Made by a program: the position numbers and the translations under genes | DNA from: Streptomyces violaceusniger | Lineage (GTDB): Bacteria > Actinomycetota > Actinomycetes > Streptomycetales > Streptomycetaceae | Assembly (NCBI GenBank): GCA_005405945.1 | Contig: BJHW01000001.1 | Span: 3,038,001 to 3,102,000 of the forward strand | Direction: 5' to 3' | DNA: 64,000 nt | Shown: piece by piece, positions 54,748 through 64,000 of the stretch | Numbering within the stretch: the first letter of the stretch is position 1 | Layout: each line of letters starts with the position of its first letter | The notes under the pieces: model-generated | The model's database searches: none | What the model was told of the DNA's origin: nothing | What the model saw: only the letters and a program-made list of their open reading frames with translations

Positions 54748-57551
54748 CTACTCCCCAAGCCCGAACTGGGCCTTCAGCAACGTCAGGTTGAGCTTCAGCG
54801 TCTTGTTGTCGGGGAGGAGTTCGAGGACCTGGATTCCGTCCATGTTCAGGAGTTGGGTGAGGACGGCGGCGTAGCCGCGAGCCCGGGCCGGTGGCTTGCC
54901 CGCGGCGGCGGCCACGGCTGTCAGAGGGAGGGTGTTGTTCTCACAGAGCGCTGCGAGGGCCTGGCGAAGTCCCTCCGGGTCCTCTTTGCGAGGGAGGAGA
55001 GCGAGCTGGTCACTGAGGGCTGGGGAGGCGAAGAGGTCGTCCAGGAGCTGCTCCACCGGCGACTGAGCTTCCACGGCGAGCAGCGTTCCCTCAGTCTCGG
55101 AGGGTTGGGGGGACACCGCGATCTCGAACAGACCCGTGTCTTGTGGAGCGGACTTCTTCGGGGTACGCCTGGACTTCGTCGCCTGTGTCGTCCCGGTCTC
55201 CGCGGAGGGAGGTGCCGAGGTCGTGCGCAGGCGCGTCGTGTCCAGTTTCCACCAGTGCGGCTCATACGTGTCCGTGAGTTGCCGCCACCCTGGTGGAATG
55301 TGCTCGGTCGCACCGTCCGGCAGGTACGCGAGCACAGGGATCGTGAACTCGGCCGGGTGCACTCCCCCATGGTATCCGGCGGCACGGTTCGTGTAGCGGG
55401 CGTCGGCCGGCCACAGGGCGACGATGGGGCCTCCGACCACTCGTGGGCCGGCGAGTACCGTCTCCGCCTCGCTGACCAGTGGTTCGGCGCCATCGTCCGG
55501 GACGACGCGGTAGCGGGCGTTGACGGCCTCGTGGGTGGGGACCTTCACACCCCGGTGCTCCAGTACGTGCCCGTGGTCGCTGGTGATCAGTACGGCCATG
55601 CCCCGCCGGCGGGCCTCGTCCAGGAGTGGGGTCAGGGCGTCGATGTCGCCGATCGTCCAGTCCCACTCGTCGAGGCGTTCGTCGTTCTTCAGAGCGTCGT
55701 CGACGGTGTTGAGGACGACCGCGAGGTGTGACGCGTCGTCGGTCAGGGCCGCCTCCAGGTCGGGCCCGAAGCGTCCACCGGTGCTGGCGGGGCGGAGGTC
55801 GTCCTTGTGGAAGACGGCCGCCTTGTGCCCCGACCACAGCCGCACGGACGGGAATTCACGCTTCTCGGTCTTCTGGTCGCCGCGTTGCAGCTTGCCGGTG
55901 AGGAGTGTGGTGCGGCTGACGGCGGTGACGGTGGGCAGGGCAGCGGCCATCGCTTGGCGGGTGGGCGGCATCCCCTTCTCGCCGGTGGGGTCGTACTCGG
56001 TCCAGTTCGCCGCGAGTTCCTCGCCGAGTTGTCCCGCGAGCGCGGCGCTCATGCCGTCCACGACGAGCAGCATCAGCCGTCGTTGGGACTTCACCACAGG
56101 TTTCGCGACCCGCTCGAGGAAGGTCTCGACCGTCAGCATCGAGTTGGGAGCGGTACCCGCCGCGGTCCACTCGGCAGCCTGCTCGGCGAAGGCCTGGTCC
56201 ATGCGGCGCCGCACCTTACGTACGTCAGCGGCGAGCGCGTCGTAGGCATCGGACAGGGCGGGCTCGGTGTCGCCGCCCGCCTCCAGGTGCTCCAACGCAC
56301 GGTCGGCCCAGGAGAGTTCTGCGTTGTAGTGGGCCAGGGCGTCCGCGACGGTGTCCGGTGTCCATACGGGTTCGGTGGCCAGCCACTGCACCAGGCGCAC
56401 GGCCATCCGGGCGCGGCCGATCCGGGTGCGGGCCGTCTCGGCAAGGTGGTGTGCCTGCACCGCGCGCAGCGCCGTACGGCAGGCGTTGAGATCGCGGCCG
56501 GCGATCGCCGAACCCACGGCGGCCAGGCGCGCTTCGAGTCCGGCGGGCAGGTAGGGGCTGTGTCGTACGGCCCCGGTCGCACCCAGATGGCCGGCGAGCC
56601 GTTCGGCGTCCGGGGTGACCTCGGCGAGGAGCTGTGCGTTGCGTGCGACGAGGTTCTCGGCGGATTCCCCGTAGCGCCGCATGGCCTCGTCGGTGAACTC
56701 GCGGCCGAGGATGTTCTCCGCTCGGCCGCGCGCCCGGAAGACCTCGGGGCCGGCCGGGGCGTGCTGCCACAGCGCGGCGGCGACGAGCCCGAACGGCAGA
56801 GCGACGGATGGCTCGTCGTGCTCGGTAATCGACAGAAGGGCGTCGGCGGTCGGACCGGCCTGGTCCACCTCAGCGAGGAAGCGCCGCAGCCCGGCCCGCT
56901 CCCCGTCGCGCAGCGCGCGGTAGGCACGCGGTCCTTCGGAGGAGGTGCGGCTCCACAGCAGCAGAGTGTCGATGTCGAGCTGGGCGTCCGCGTCGAGCAG
57001 CAGCCGCCGCCGTGCGAGGGCGGCGAGGGCGTGTGTACGGGACAGGACCTGCCGGTTGAGGCCGGGCCAGCCGCCCGCGGGGGCGGCTTCGAGGAGGGCC
57101 TCGGCCACCCCCAGGTCTCGTCGCTGAGCCGTGGATCGATACCGGAGGCGGTGAAGGTCTCGCGGATGAGGTCCCAGTTGTCGACGTGCTGGATGGCGTA
57201 TCGGTACGCGCGGACCAGGATGCCGGGGTCGAGTTCGGCGTCCTCCCGGTCGGTGAGCAGGACGAGCAGGGACGGGTCTTCCACCGAACCGGGACCGGGG
57301 GCGTTGAGGTGGCTGAGCGCCTCCTGGTAGACGGCGAGCACGGACGGCGCGGTGGCCACCCGTGCGCGCCGGCTGCCGTTCCAGGACAGGATCGGCTGCT
57401 CCTCCCACATGGGTGCCGAACGCAGGAGCACGACCTGGCGAGTGCCGCCGTCCGGCTGCTGGGTGCCCTTGAGCAGCGCGCGCTGACCCGCAAGGTATTT
57501 CGCGACGGCGGTGGGCGTGAGGCGGGCGAGGCCCCGGCCGGCCTGAGGCAT
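54748..57551 (-). CDS. pglZ: BREX-2 phosphatase-like protein PglZ (frameshifted as read)
   Basis: Alkaline-phosphatase-superfamily component of the phage growth limitation system. The ATG at 57551 overlaps the pglY stop (TGATG). The N-terminal 150 residues (GLARLTPTAVAKYLAGQRAL, VLLTDREDAELDPGILVRAY) are followed by a break at the C5 run 57108-57112; one more base gives DETWGVAEALLEAAPAGGWP and the rest of the frame. The catalytic domain shows LMLLVVDGMSAALAGQLGEE (metal Asp), AVSRTTLLTGKL (Ser/Thr nucleophile) and AVLITSDHGHVLEHRG (DHGH). Repaired length is about 935 residues. The end contains a Ser/Thr/Pro linker and a small helical domain. Confidence 0.92.
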
Positions 57552-60500
57552 CAGTCGACCACCTTCCACGTGATCTCGATGGCCTTGCCGGGATGCGCGG
57601 CCGCCACCTGGTGGAGGGCCTGCTCGACCTCGGCAGCGCTGCCCTGCACGGAGCCCGTACGGGCAGTGGTCTCGACCTTCGGGTGCGAGGTGTCGGTGGT
57701 CAGCGGCACCTGGTCGGGGGTGGGCGAGGCCTGGGTGGCAGCCGGTGGTTCGGTCCGCTGCTGCTGTTGCCGCTGGACGGCAAGGGCCTGGGTGATCGCC
57801 CGCTGGGCACGGGGCAGGGAGTCCTGCAGCTTCCTGTTGAACTGGTCCTCGCGCGCGTCCTCCTGGAGGGTGGTGAGGGCGTCCATGCCCGTGCCGAGTT
57901 CAAGCACGTCCCAGGAGGCGTTCTGCAGGGCGGACGCCACCGCGTCCGCCGTCGTGACGGATGAGCCCAGCCGTTCCAGCGTCAGTTCGCCGAAGCCGAA
58001 CGCGGCGAGGGCCTCGACGACCCGCTTGGCCCCGCGGCCCTTCTCGGCGAGCAGCTCCTCGAGCAGGGCAAGACCGCGGCGTGCGGTGTGCAGACGCCCT
58101 GTGACGGCGGTGTCGTCGAGGCCGAAGAAGTCTGCTCGCCGCTCCAGCTCGGCCACCAGCTCGCGACTGGCCGGCAAGAGCTTGTCGACGTGGGTACGCA
58201 CCAGATCGGCGAAGGAGTTGACGATCCGCCCGCGCAGCTGCACGGGGGCCTTCTTGCCGAAGATCTTCTCGTAGCGCGCGCGGGCTATCTCCCAGTCCGG
58301 CTCGGAGGGCAGGGGCTGGCGGCGCAACGCCCAGCTGTCCTTGATCTCGCCCAGCTTGAGGTCGGCGACGGGAGCCCCGCCGATGACCCACACCCGGTCC
58401 TCCATCTCGCCGTACGCGGCCGCGACGAGCTGCTGGATGTGGGTCGCGAGCCCCATCCGCTGCGGTTCGTCCATCCATGCGGTCAGCGAGCCGTAGCCGA
58501 TGTCCGCGTCCGGGTCGCTCTTCGCGAGCCGGTTGAAGTGCTCGCGCCAGTACCCGCCGAGGGTGAAGTAGCTCTCCCCCATCGTGCCGAGCTTGAGCGG
58601 CTGTGCGACCGTCTCCATCAGCCCCTGGTCTCCGCGCGCGATCTCCGCCTTGCCCTCGCGGGCCCCGGCGGCCTCGCTGATGTATCCGAGGACGGTACGC
58701 GCCTGGGCGGGCGTGACGGCCTGTGCGCCGAGGTCGGGGTGGGCCGGGTACTGCCAGGCCAGCATCTTGCCCGCGATGTCGCGGATCGCATCGCGCGGGC
58801 GGCGCTCAGTCCGAGCGCGGGCGTGGTCGCGCCCGGCTTGGTGGCGATGTGGTCCGAGAAGTCGTCGAGGACGTCCCCTCCTGCTTCTTCGCCAGGCCGT
58901 ACGCCTGCTTGAAGGCGGCGAGAACCCGGTCGCGCAGGGTGTCGGCCTGCGTGGTGAGCAGCCCTCGTGCCCGCACCCGGTCGTCGGGGCCGAGGTGAGC
59001 GGCGAAACGGCTGTCGAAGTCACTGCCGCTGTTCAAAATCCGCTTGATGATCACGTACCGGTTGAAGTCCGCATACATCGTCGTCGTCATATGCGTGGGC
59101 ACCCAGGCGAGGGAATGCTGGACCTCGGGGTGCCGCTCCCAGAAGCTGTTCATCCGGTTCAGGTCCTCGCGCGGCCCGAACTCCCCCTCGTCCCATGGAA
59201 GATCGACGACGAGTCGCCAGGTCTCCGCGTCGGTGGGAGTGAGCGTGGAGTCGGGGGTCTCCTCCCGGTCGGCGATATTGGCGAAGACGACCTCGGTACG
59301 GCGCTTGCTGCCCCGCCAGGTGAAGTCGAGGGTGTCGAAGGCGTCGAAGGCGCCCTGCCCCTTGGCCGCGGTCAGCGCGAACTCCGAGCGCAGCAGCTCG
59401 ACAGCGGCGTCGTGGCGGTAGCGGGGCTTGTCGAAGGCTTCGCGGCCGTTGCGGACGACGGAGTCGATGTCCACGCCGGTCAGTTCGAGGCGAACGGTCA
59501 TCGCCACGCCGTCGCCCGCGAGCTTGATCTCGGGGATCCGGCCCGCCCACTCCTTCAACTTGTTGATCAGGGCGGGGATCTCGCCGCCGGGAAGGAGCGC
59601 CTTGATGGTGCCGGCGTTGAGGGCCAGGAACCGCTTGACCGTCATGTTCTGGAAGGCCGGCGCGGCGGGCGCGAGGGCGGACAGGACAAGGGTCGACATC
59701 AGCCGGTCGTCGTCGGTGAACTGCTTGAGCCTGCGGGAGAGGTCACCGTCCTCGATGGCGGCAGGGTCCTGTTGGTACGCCGCGACCTGCTCCTCCGAGA
59801 CCCGGTACTGGTCGAGGAGGTAGGGGCGCATCCGGTTGCGGTACAGCCGGTCGGCCTCCTCGAACACGGCCCGCAACTCGTCGGTGAACGGCTTGTCGCC
59901 GCCGCCCGAGATCAGCGCCCAGACGTCGCCGAGCGGCACCAGCTCGCCGACGCGCAGCAGATTGCGCCGCGCGGCGAGGAGTTCACCCATCAGTTTGAGG
60001 CCGGTGCGCGAGCGCTGAAGGGCCGAGGACAGGTGGACGAGGGTATCCATGAAGGCTGGCGAGAAGGGGTACGTGAAGCGGAACGCGGTCTCCGTGGCGC
60101 CCACATTGTTCCCGTCGCCGCCCAGGAGTTCGTCCCAGAACTTGGCGTTGGTGGACTTCGCCTTCTTGAACGCCTCCCCGATCACCGCGTTCGCGTCGGT
60201 CGACAGCGGCCTGAGGAGGCGCGCGTGGGCGATCTGAGGAAGGTTGCGGTCCTCCAGGCTGATGCGGTCGAACCGGCCCGAGGCGAGCTCCAGGTTGTCG
60301 ACGATGGCCCGCTGATAGCGGCCCCCGTCCTCAGCGGATCCGACCAGGTCGCGAAGGTCGCGCTGGCGAGCGATGAACGACACGACGGGGACGGCCCGGC
60401 GTTCGTCGCCACCCTCCACCAGATTCGTGATCTTCGCCGTCTCGCGGGATACGAACTCCGAGGAGGAGATACGAGAGGCGAACCACAGGATCAGCTCGTC

Positions 60501-61385
60501 GAGGAAGAGCACGATCCCGTCGTAGTTCAGACTCTTCGCGTGCTGGGCTATCACCGACAGGCCCCGGTCGAGGCTGATGAAGCCGCCGTCCTGCTCGACG
60601 GCGCGCTCCTCGTAGCCCGGCAGCACCTTGGCCGTGTCCTGGGCGAGCCGGGCCCGCAGCTCCCCCGGGGTGGACGGGTCAGCGGGGTTGAACTCCTCTC
60701 CGACCTCCAGCTCCTCGGCGGCCATGGCCTCATCGAGCAGCTCGGAGGTCCAGGCGAAAGCGGCCCGAACTCGCCCCACTCGCCCGTGGTTTCGGCAGGC
60801 GCGGCACCCGCCAGGAACTTGATCACATCCTCATCGCCCAGCCGCTTCCGCATGGACTGCAGGTCGCGGAACATGGCATCGCTGCGGTAGACCCGCGGGG
60901 TCGACGCGTCGGGCTCCAGCTCCTTGATCCGCTTGACGTATCCGCTGAGGATCCGCTGCTCCATCGACTTGGCGTCGAGCATGTGCACCGGCACCATCAG
61001 GAACCGCCGGTCGCCGTCCTGCAGCCACCCGTTCTTCGCGAACACCGGGTCGAAATCGGTCTTGTCGCGAGCCGCCGGGGCCTGGTTGAGCAGGGCGTGC
61101 AGTACGGCCATGAAGTGCGACTTACCGGCACCGAACGAGGCGTGCAGATACGCGGCCTTCGAGGAGTGGCTGTCCACCGCCGACTTGATGAGGCCGAGGG
61201 CCTCGTTGAAGTGCTGCACGAGGTCGTCGGTGACGACGTAATCGGCCAGGGCCTTCTCGGCACCGTCGGGGTGGTGGCGTCGGCGAGCTGGAGGACGTAG
61301 TCGGAGCTGGACACCTCCGGCTTGATGTTGATCAGCTCGCGGAGGAGGGGGTGCCGAGGTTGCCGTTTGCGAGGTTCGCTGCCAT
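57551..61385 (-). CDS. pglY: BREX-2 P-loop ATPase PglY (five frameshifts as read)
   Basis: Large ATPase of the Pgl system. ATG at 61385 after AGGGAC (MAANLANGNLGTP). The reading changes frame at five G/C runs: 61347-61351, 61268-61271, 60764-60766, 58875-58878 and 58797-58799. Adding one base at each yields one continuous frame of 1,280 codons, which fits the roughly 1,300 residues known for PglY. Walker A is LHASFGAGKSHFMAVLHALL, Walker B YDGIVLFLDELILWFASR. Downstream are TAFRFTYPFSPAFMDTLVHL and a C-terminal part ending PGKAIEITWKVVD. It starts 15 bases after pglX, so the three genes form an operon. Confidence 0.92.
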
Positions 61386-61400
61386 GTCTTAAGTCCCTGC

Positions 61401-64000
61401 TCACTTCGTCTTCTTAGCGCGACCACCGCGCGCCGCCGCCACGGGCCGCCAGGCCCGGATGTCCTCGTCGGTCAGCCCCAGCTCGCCCTGGAGGGCGAGA
61501 CGGAAGTCGTGGTACGCCTGCGCCGCCGACTGGCCGAAGTCGGGGAGGTACTCGCCGTGCCACTGGTCCAGCCACGGCTGGAGTTCGAGCAGGGCGGCGA
61601 GGTACGGGACGAGCTCGTCCTGCGTCAGCTGGTTCTCGTTGAGGTAGCCGACGACGGCCTGCGCCTGCTGGAGGTGGTCCCAGCCCGCCCAGCCGAGGAG
61701 GGTGGGGGTCTGTACGTTCTGCGCACCATAGGAGATGAAGCGTTCCTTGGGTACGTCGAGCTTGCCGCGCTGAGCCCAGAAGCTGGTGCGCAGGAAGTCG
61801 GCGGAGGTGTACTTGGGCGGCACGGCGGTCGCCTCACGGATCTTCCGCTTCTCTTCCTCGGAGGTGGCGTCGTCCTCCTCACGCTGCCTCTCCCAGGTCC
61901 GCTCCCAGTCGGCGCGCTTCTTGAGGCCGGCGGGCTTGTAGCGCAGGGCGGCGGCGGCCGGGACGTGCTGGTCGCTGAACAACTCGGCGAGGGTCTCCGC
62001 GAAGTCGGCGCGGGGCGCGTAGAGGCTGAGGACGGCAGCGAAGTCGTCGTCCTCCTGGAGGCGGTCGGTCAGCCGGGGCAGGGAAATGAGCGTGGGCTGG
62101 TCGGCACCGTCGAACCACAGCTCACGTTTGGCCTCGATCCGGTCCAGCAGCCAGGCACGGAGCGCCTGCTTCTGCATGGCGTCCCAGCCGTCGGTGGCCC
62201 AGCGCCGCTTGTACTCGGGGCGCTCGACCATGCCGATGGCGGAGTTCGACTCCATCATGGCGATGCGCTGGTTGACGATGTCCTTGTAGGCCTGGGGCCA
62301 GTGGGCAGGGATCTCGGTGATGGGTGTGGAGTTGTGCCGCGTGAACCACTCGGAGGATGCCTCGCCGCGCTCGATGGCACGGGCCAGCACGATCTCGAAA
62401 GCGCGCTCACCGAGGGCGAGAGGCGGGACGTCGGCCGGGTTGGCAGGGCGCAGGTCGATATCGGTGAGGCCGTAGAGGGAGTAGACCTGCCAGTCCAACT
62501 CCTCCTGGACGGCGATCATTTGGGCGCGAGTGGCTTCGTGCGTGGCGCGGGCTTCGCGGAGGGATGCGGCGGTGGGGGTGGCTGCAGTGGCAACGGCGGT
62601 GGGGGTGGTGGCGGCGAGTTGCTGGGCGAGGGCGTCAAGTTCGACAGCTAGAGCAGTGGGGTACACCGGCGGGAGGGGAAAATCGCTAACGTTCACCCCA
62701 TTGAACTGGTAGTTCCATGACCACGGTTGGTCGGCGATGCCGCTGGAGGCAGTGGCGTTCCCTTTGCAGTAACACACCAGTTTCAGCCACACAGCAGCTG
62801 TGGAGCTGTTGAGTACACCGAGCAACTGAAGGTGTTCTTCCTCGGTTGCTTCTTCACGCAGCTTGACGAGTGGCGCAGTTCGACTGAACACTTCACCACC
62901 CCTACCAAGAACGAAGTGGTTGTGTGTCGCCACCTCACCGAAGGCGATTGACCAACTGCTCGCTTCCGAGTCTTTGGGGATCTGGTGCCATTGCCACCAT
63001 GAACGTCCCTGAGTGAAGTATGTTTTGCCACCACCCATAGAGCGATTTCCCAGTTCGGTGCGCTGCGACCACAGTCTCTTTGCGATGGAAGGCATCTTGC
63101 TGATGTCAACCAGCTTGCGTCGATCGCTGTACGGGTGAATGACGAGATCTCCGGTTTTGAATACGTAATCGCGAACCGTCGATCCGGTCACAATGGGCTC
63201 GACGAATTCTCCCTCGGCACACCCTTGCAGAGAGTGAGACGGGTACATAAACGCATCGTCTGCATGCGTATCCCCGTAATATCCGATGCGCAGGACTCGA
63301 GACGCAAGCTTTGCTGGACTTAGTGCGTACACACCTTCAAATAGCTCCCGTCCACCGTCAACTAGAATCCACGGCGCCTCGGAAAAGTATCGATCGCGCG
63401 AGAGGTCTGCTGTCGAAACCCAGTCACTCTTGACTCCAGGGTAATCAATTTGGTCAACAATCGCCCGCCAGACCAATCCCATCTCCGGATTCTCCGGAGT
63501 TGAAGGCTCGCCCTGCACCGACCGCACGGTACGGATCGTGTCGCCACGCCCCTGCGTCCAGTCGCGGTCGCGGCCAATGAGAATCACCGTCGGGGTGCTG
63601 TGCCCCGGGATGTACGCGCCGGACGAGTCGATGACCTCGGTCAGTTCCACCTTGTCACGGAAGAAAGACTCGATTAGATCCGTACCAAACTCTCGCTTCA
63701 TGAAAGAGTTGGCCGTGATCTGGCCGACCATGCCGTACCCTTGCCGTCACCCCCGCCCTTCTTTGCCAGCTCGAAGAAGCGCTGAGCGAAGGGCACCGAC
63801 AGCGCGTACGTTCCCTGGCAGGCGTCGTACAACTCCCGGTAGAGTTTGTTGAGTTGCTTGTCTTTGACCGTGATGTACGGCGGGTTGCCCACAACCACGT
63901 CGTACCGGCCCTCATCCAGAAGGTACGGGCGCTCCTGAATGTCCTCGGTCGCGTACTTGAACTCGGCCAACGGGTCGGCCTCGGCCGTGAACAGCTGGTC
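61401..64000 (-). CDS. pglX: BREX-2 DNA methyltransferase PglX, C-terminal part (cut by window end; one frameshift)
   Basis: Adenine-N6 methyltransferase of the Pgl system that marks DNA. The window begins inside the gene: TAEADPLAEFKYATEDIQER leads to YDVVVGNPPYITVKDKQLNK with the NPPY catalytic motif IV. At the run 63738-63740 the frame changes; one extra base gives GDGKGYGMVGQITANSFMKR. The target-recognition region (THNHFVLGRGGEVFSRTAPL, LGVLNSSTAAVWLKLVCYCK) and a C-terminal domain with LDWQVYSLYGLTDIDLRPAN follow, ending GGRAKKTK at 61401. About 865 of the usual 1,200 residues are inside the window. pglW, the kinase partner, would lie beyond 64000 if present. Confidence 0.93.

Noticed and set aside
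58584-60890. 768-codon plus-strand frame opposite pglY
   Set aside because: It is a shadow of pglY. The sense strand has Walker A and B motifs and PglY length; the antisense frame has none.

Overview
High G+C sequence with frequent GTG starts, an Rhs/polymorphic-toxin gene, a BREX-2 (Pgl) cluster, DUF2637-like mobile-element proteins and many actinobacterial insertion sequences. This points to a Streptomyces or close relative. The window is accessory DNA: no ribosomal or core biosynthetic genes are seen.

Layout. 1-11 kb: an aromatic-compound module. It has an APC permease, an AraC regulator, a leftward operon (flavin reductase, unknown small protein, maleylacetate reductase, SnoaL-like protein), a rightward three-gene Rieske ring-hydroxylating dioxygenase (alpha, beta, reductase), then an atypical P450. 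11.5-22 kb: an IS701-type element and two polymorphic-toxin remnants. One is a NucA/NucB-like nuclease with a SUKH protein; the other is an Rhs-HINT protein with a restriction-endonuclease-like tip and a putative immunity gene. A secreted beta-propeller protein lies between them. 22-36.7 kb: nested insertion sequences, two recombinase fragments, tRNA-3'-end-like attachment relics and a few unrecognised cargo genes. 36.8-47.5 kb: a complete type I-B CRISPR-Cas locus, with the operon cas6-cas8-cas7-cas5-cas3-cas4-cas1-cas2 on the minus strand between two arrays of opposite orientation. 47.5-54.7 kb: small mobile-element genes and IS5/IS3-type transposases. 54.7-64 kb: BREX-2 genes pglX (cut by the window end), pglY and pglZ on the minus strand.

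How the parts work together. The first module probably imports an aromatic acid, dihydroxylates its ring and funnels a product to a maleylacetate-type intermediate. The rest is a defence and competition island: CRISPR interference with adaptation, BREX-2 phage growth limitation and contact-toxin relics, embedded in mobile DNA.

Caution on reading frames. At 17 places a gene is broken in a way that one extra G or C in a G/C run repairs. These include pglX, pglY (five times), pglZ, cas7, maleylacetate reductase and one of two otherwise matching IS3 copies. This looks more like systematic homopolymer under-calling than gene decay, so such genes are annotated as single loci and the break is given in each entry.
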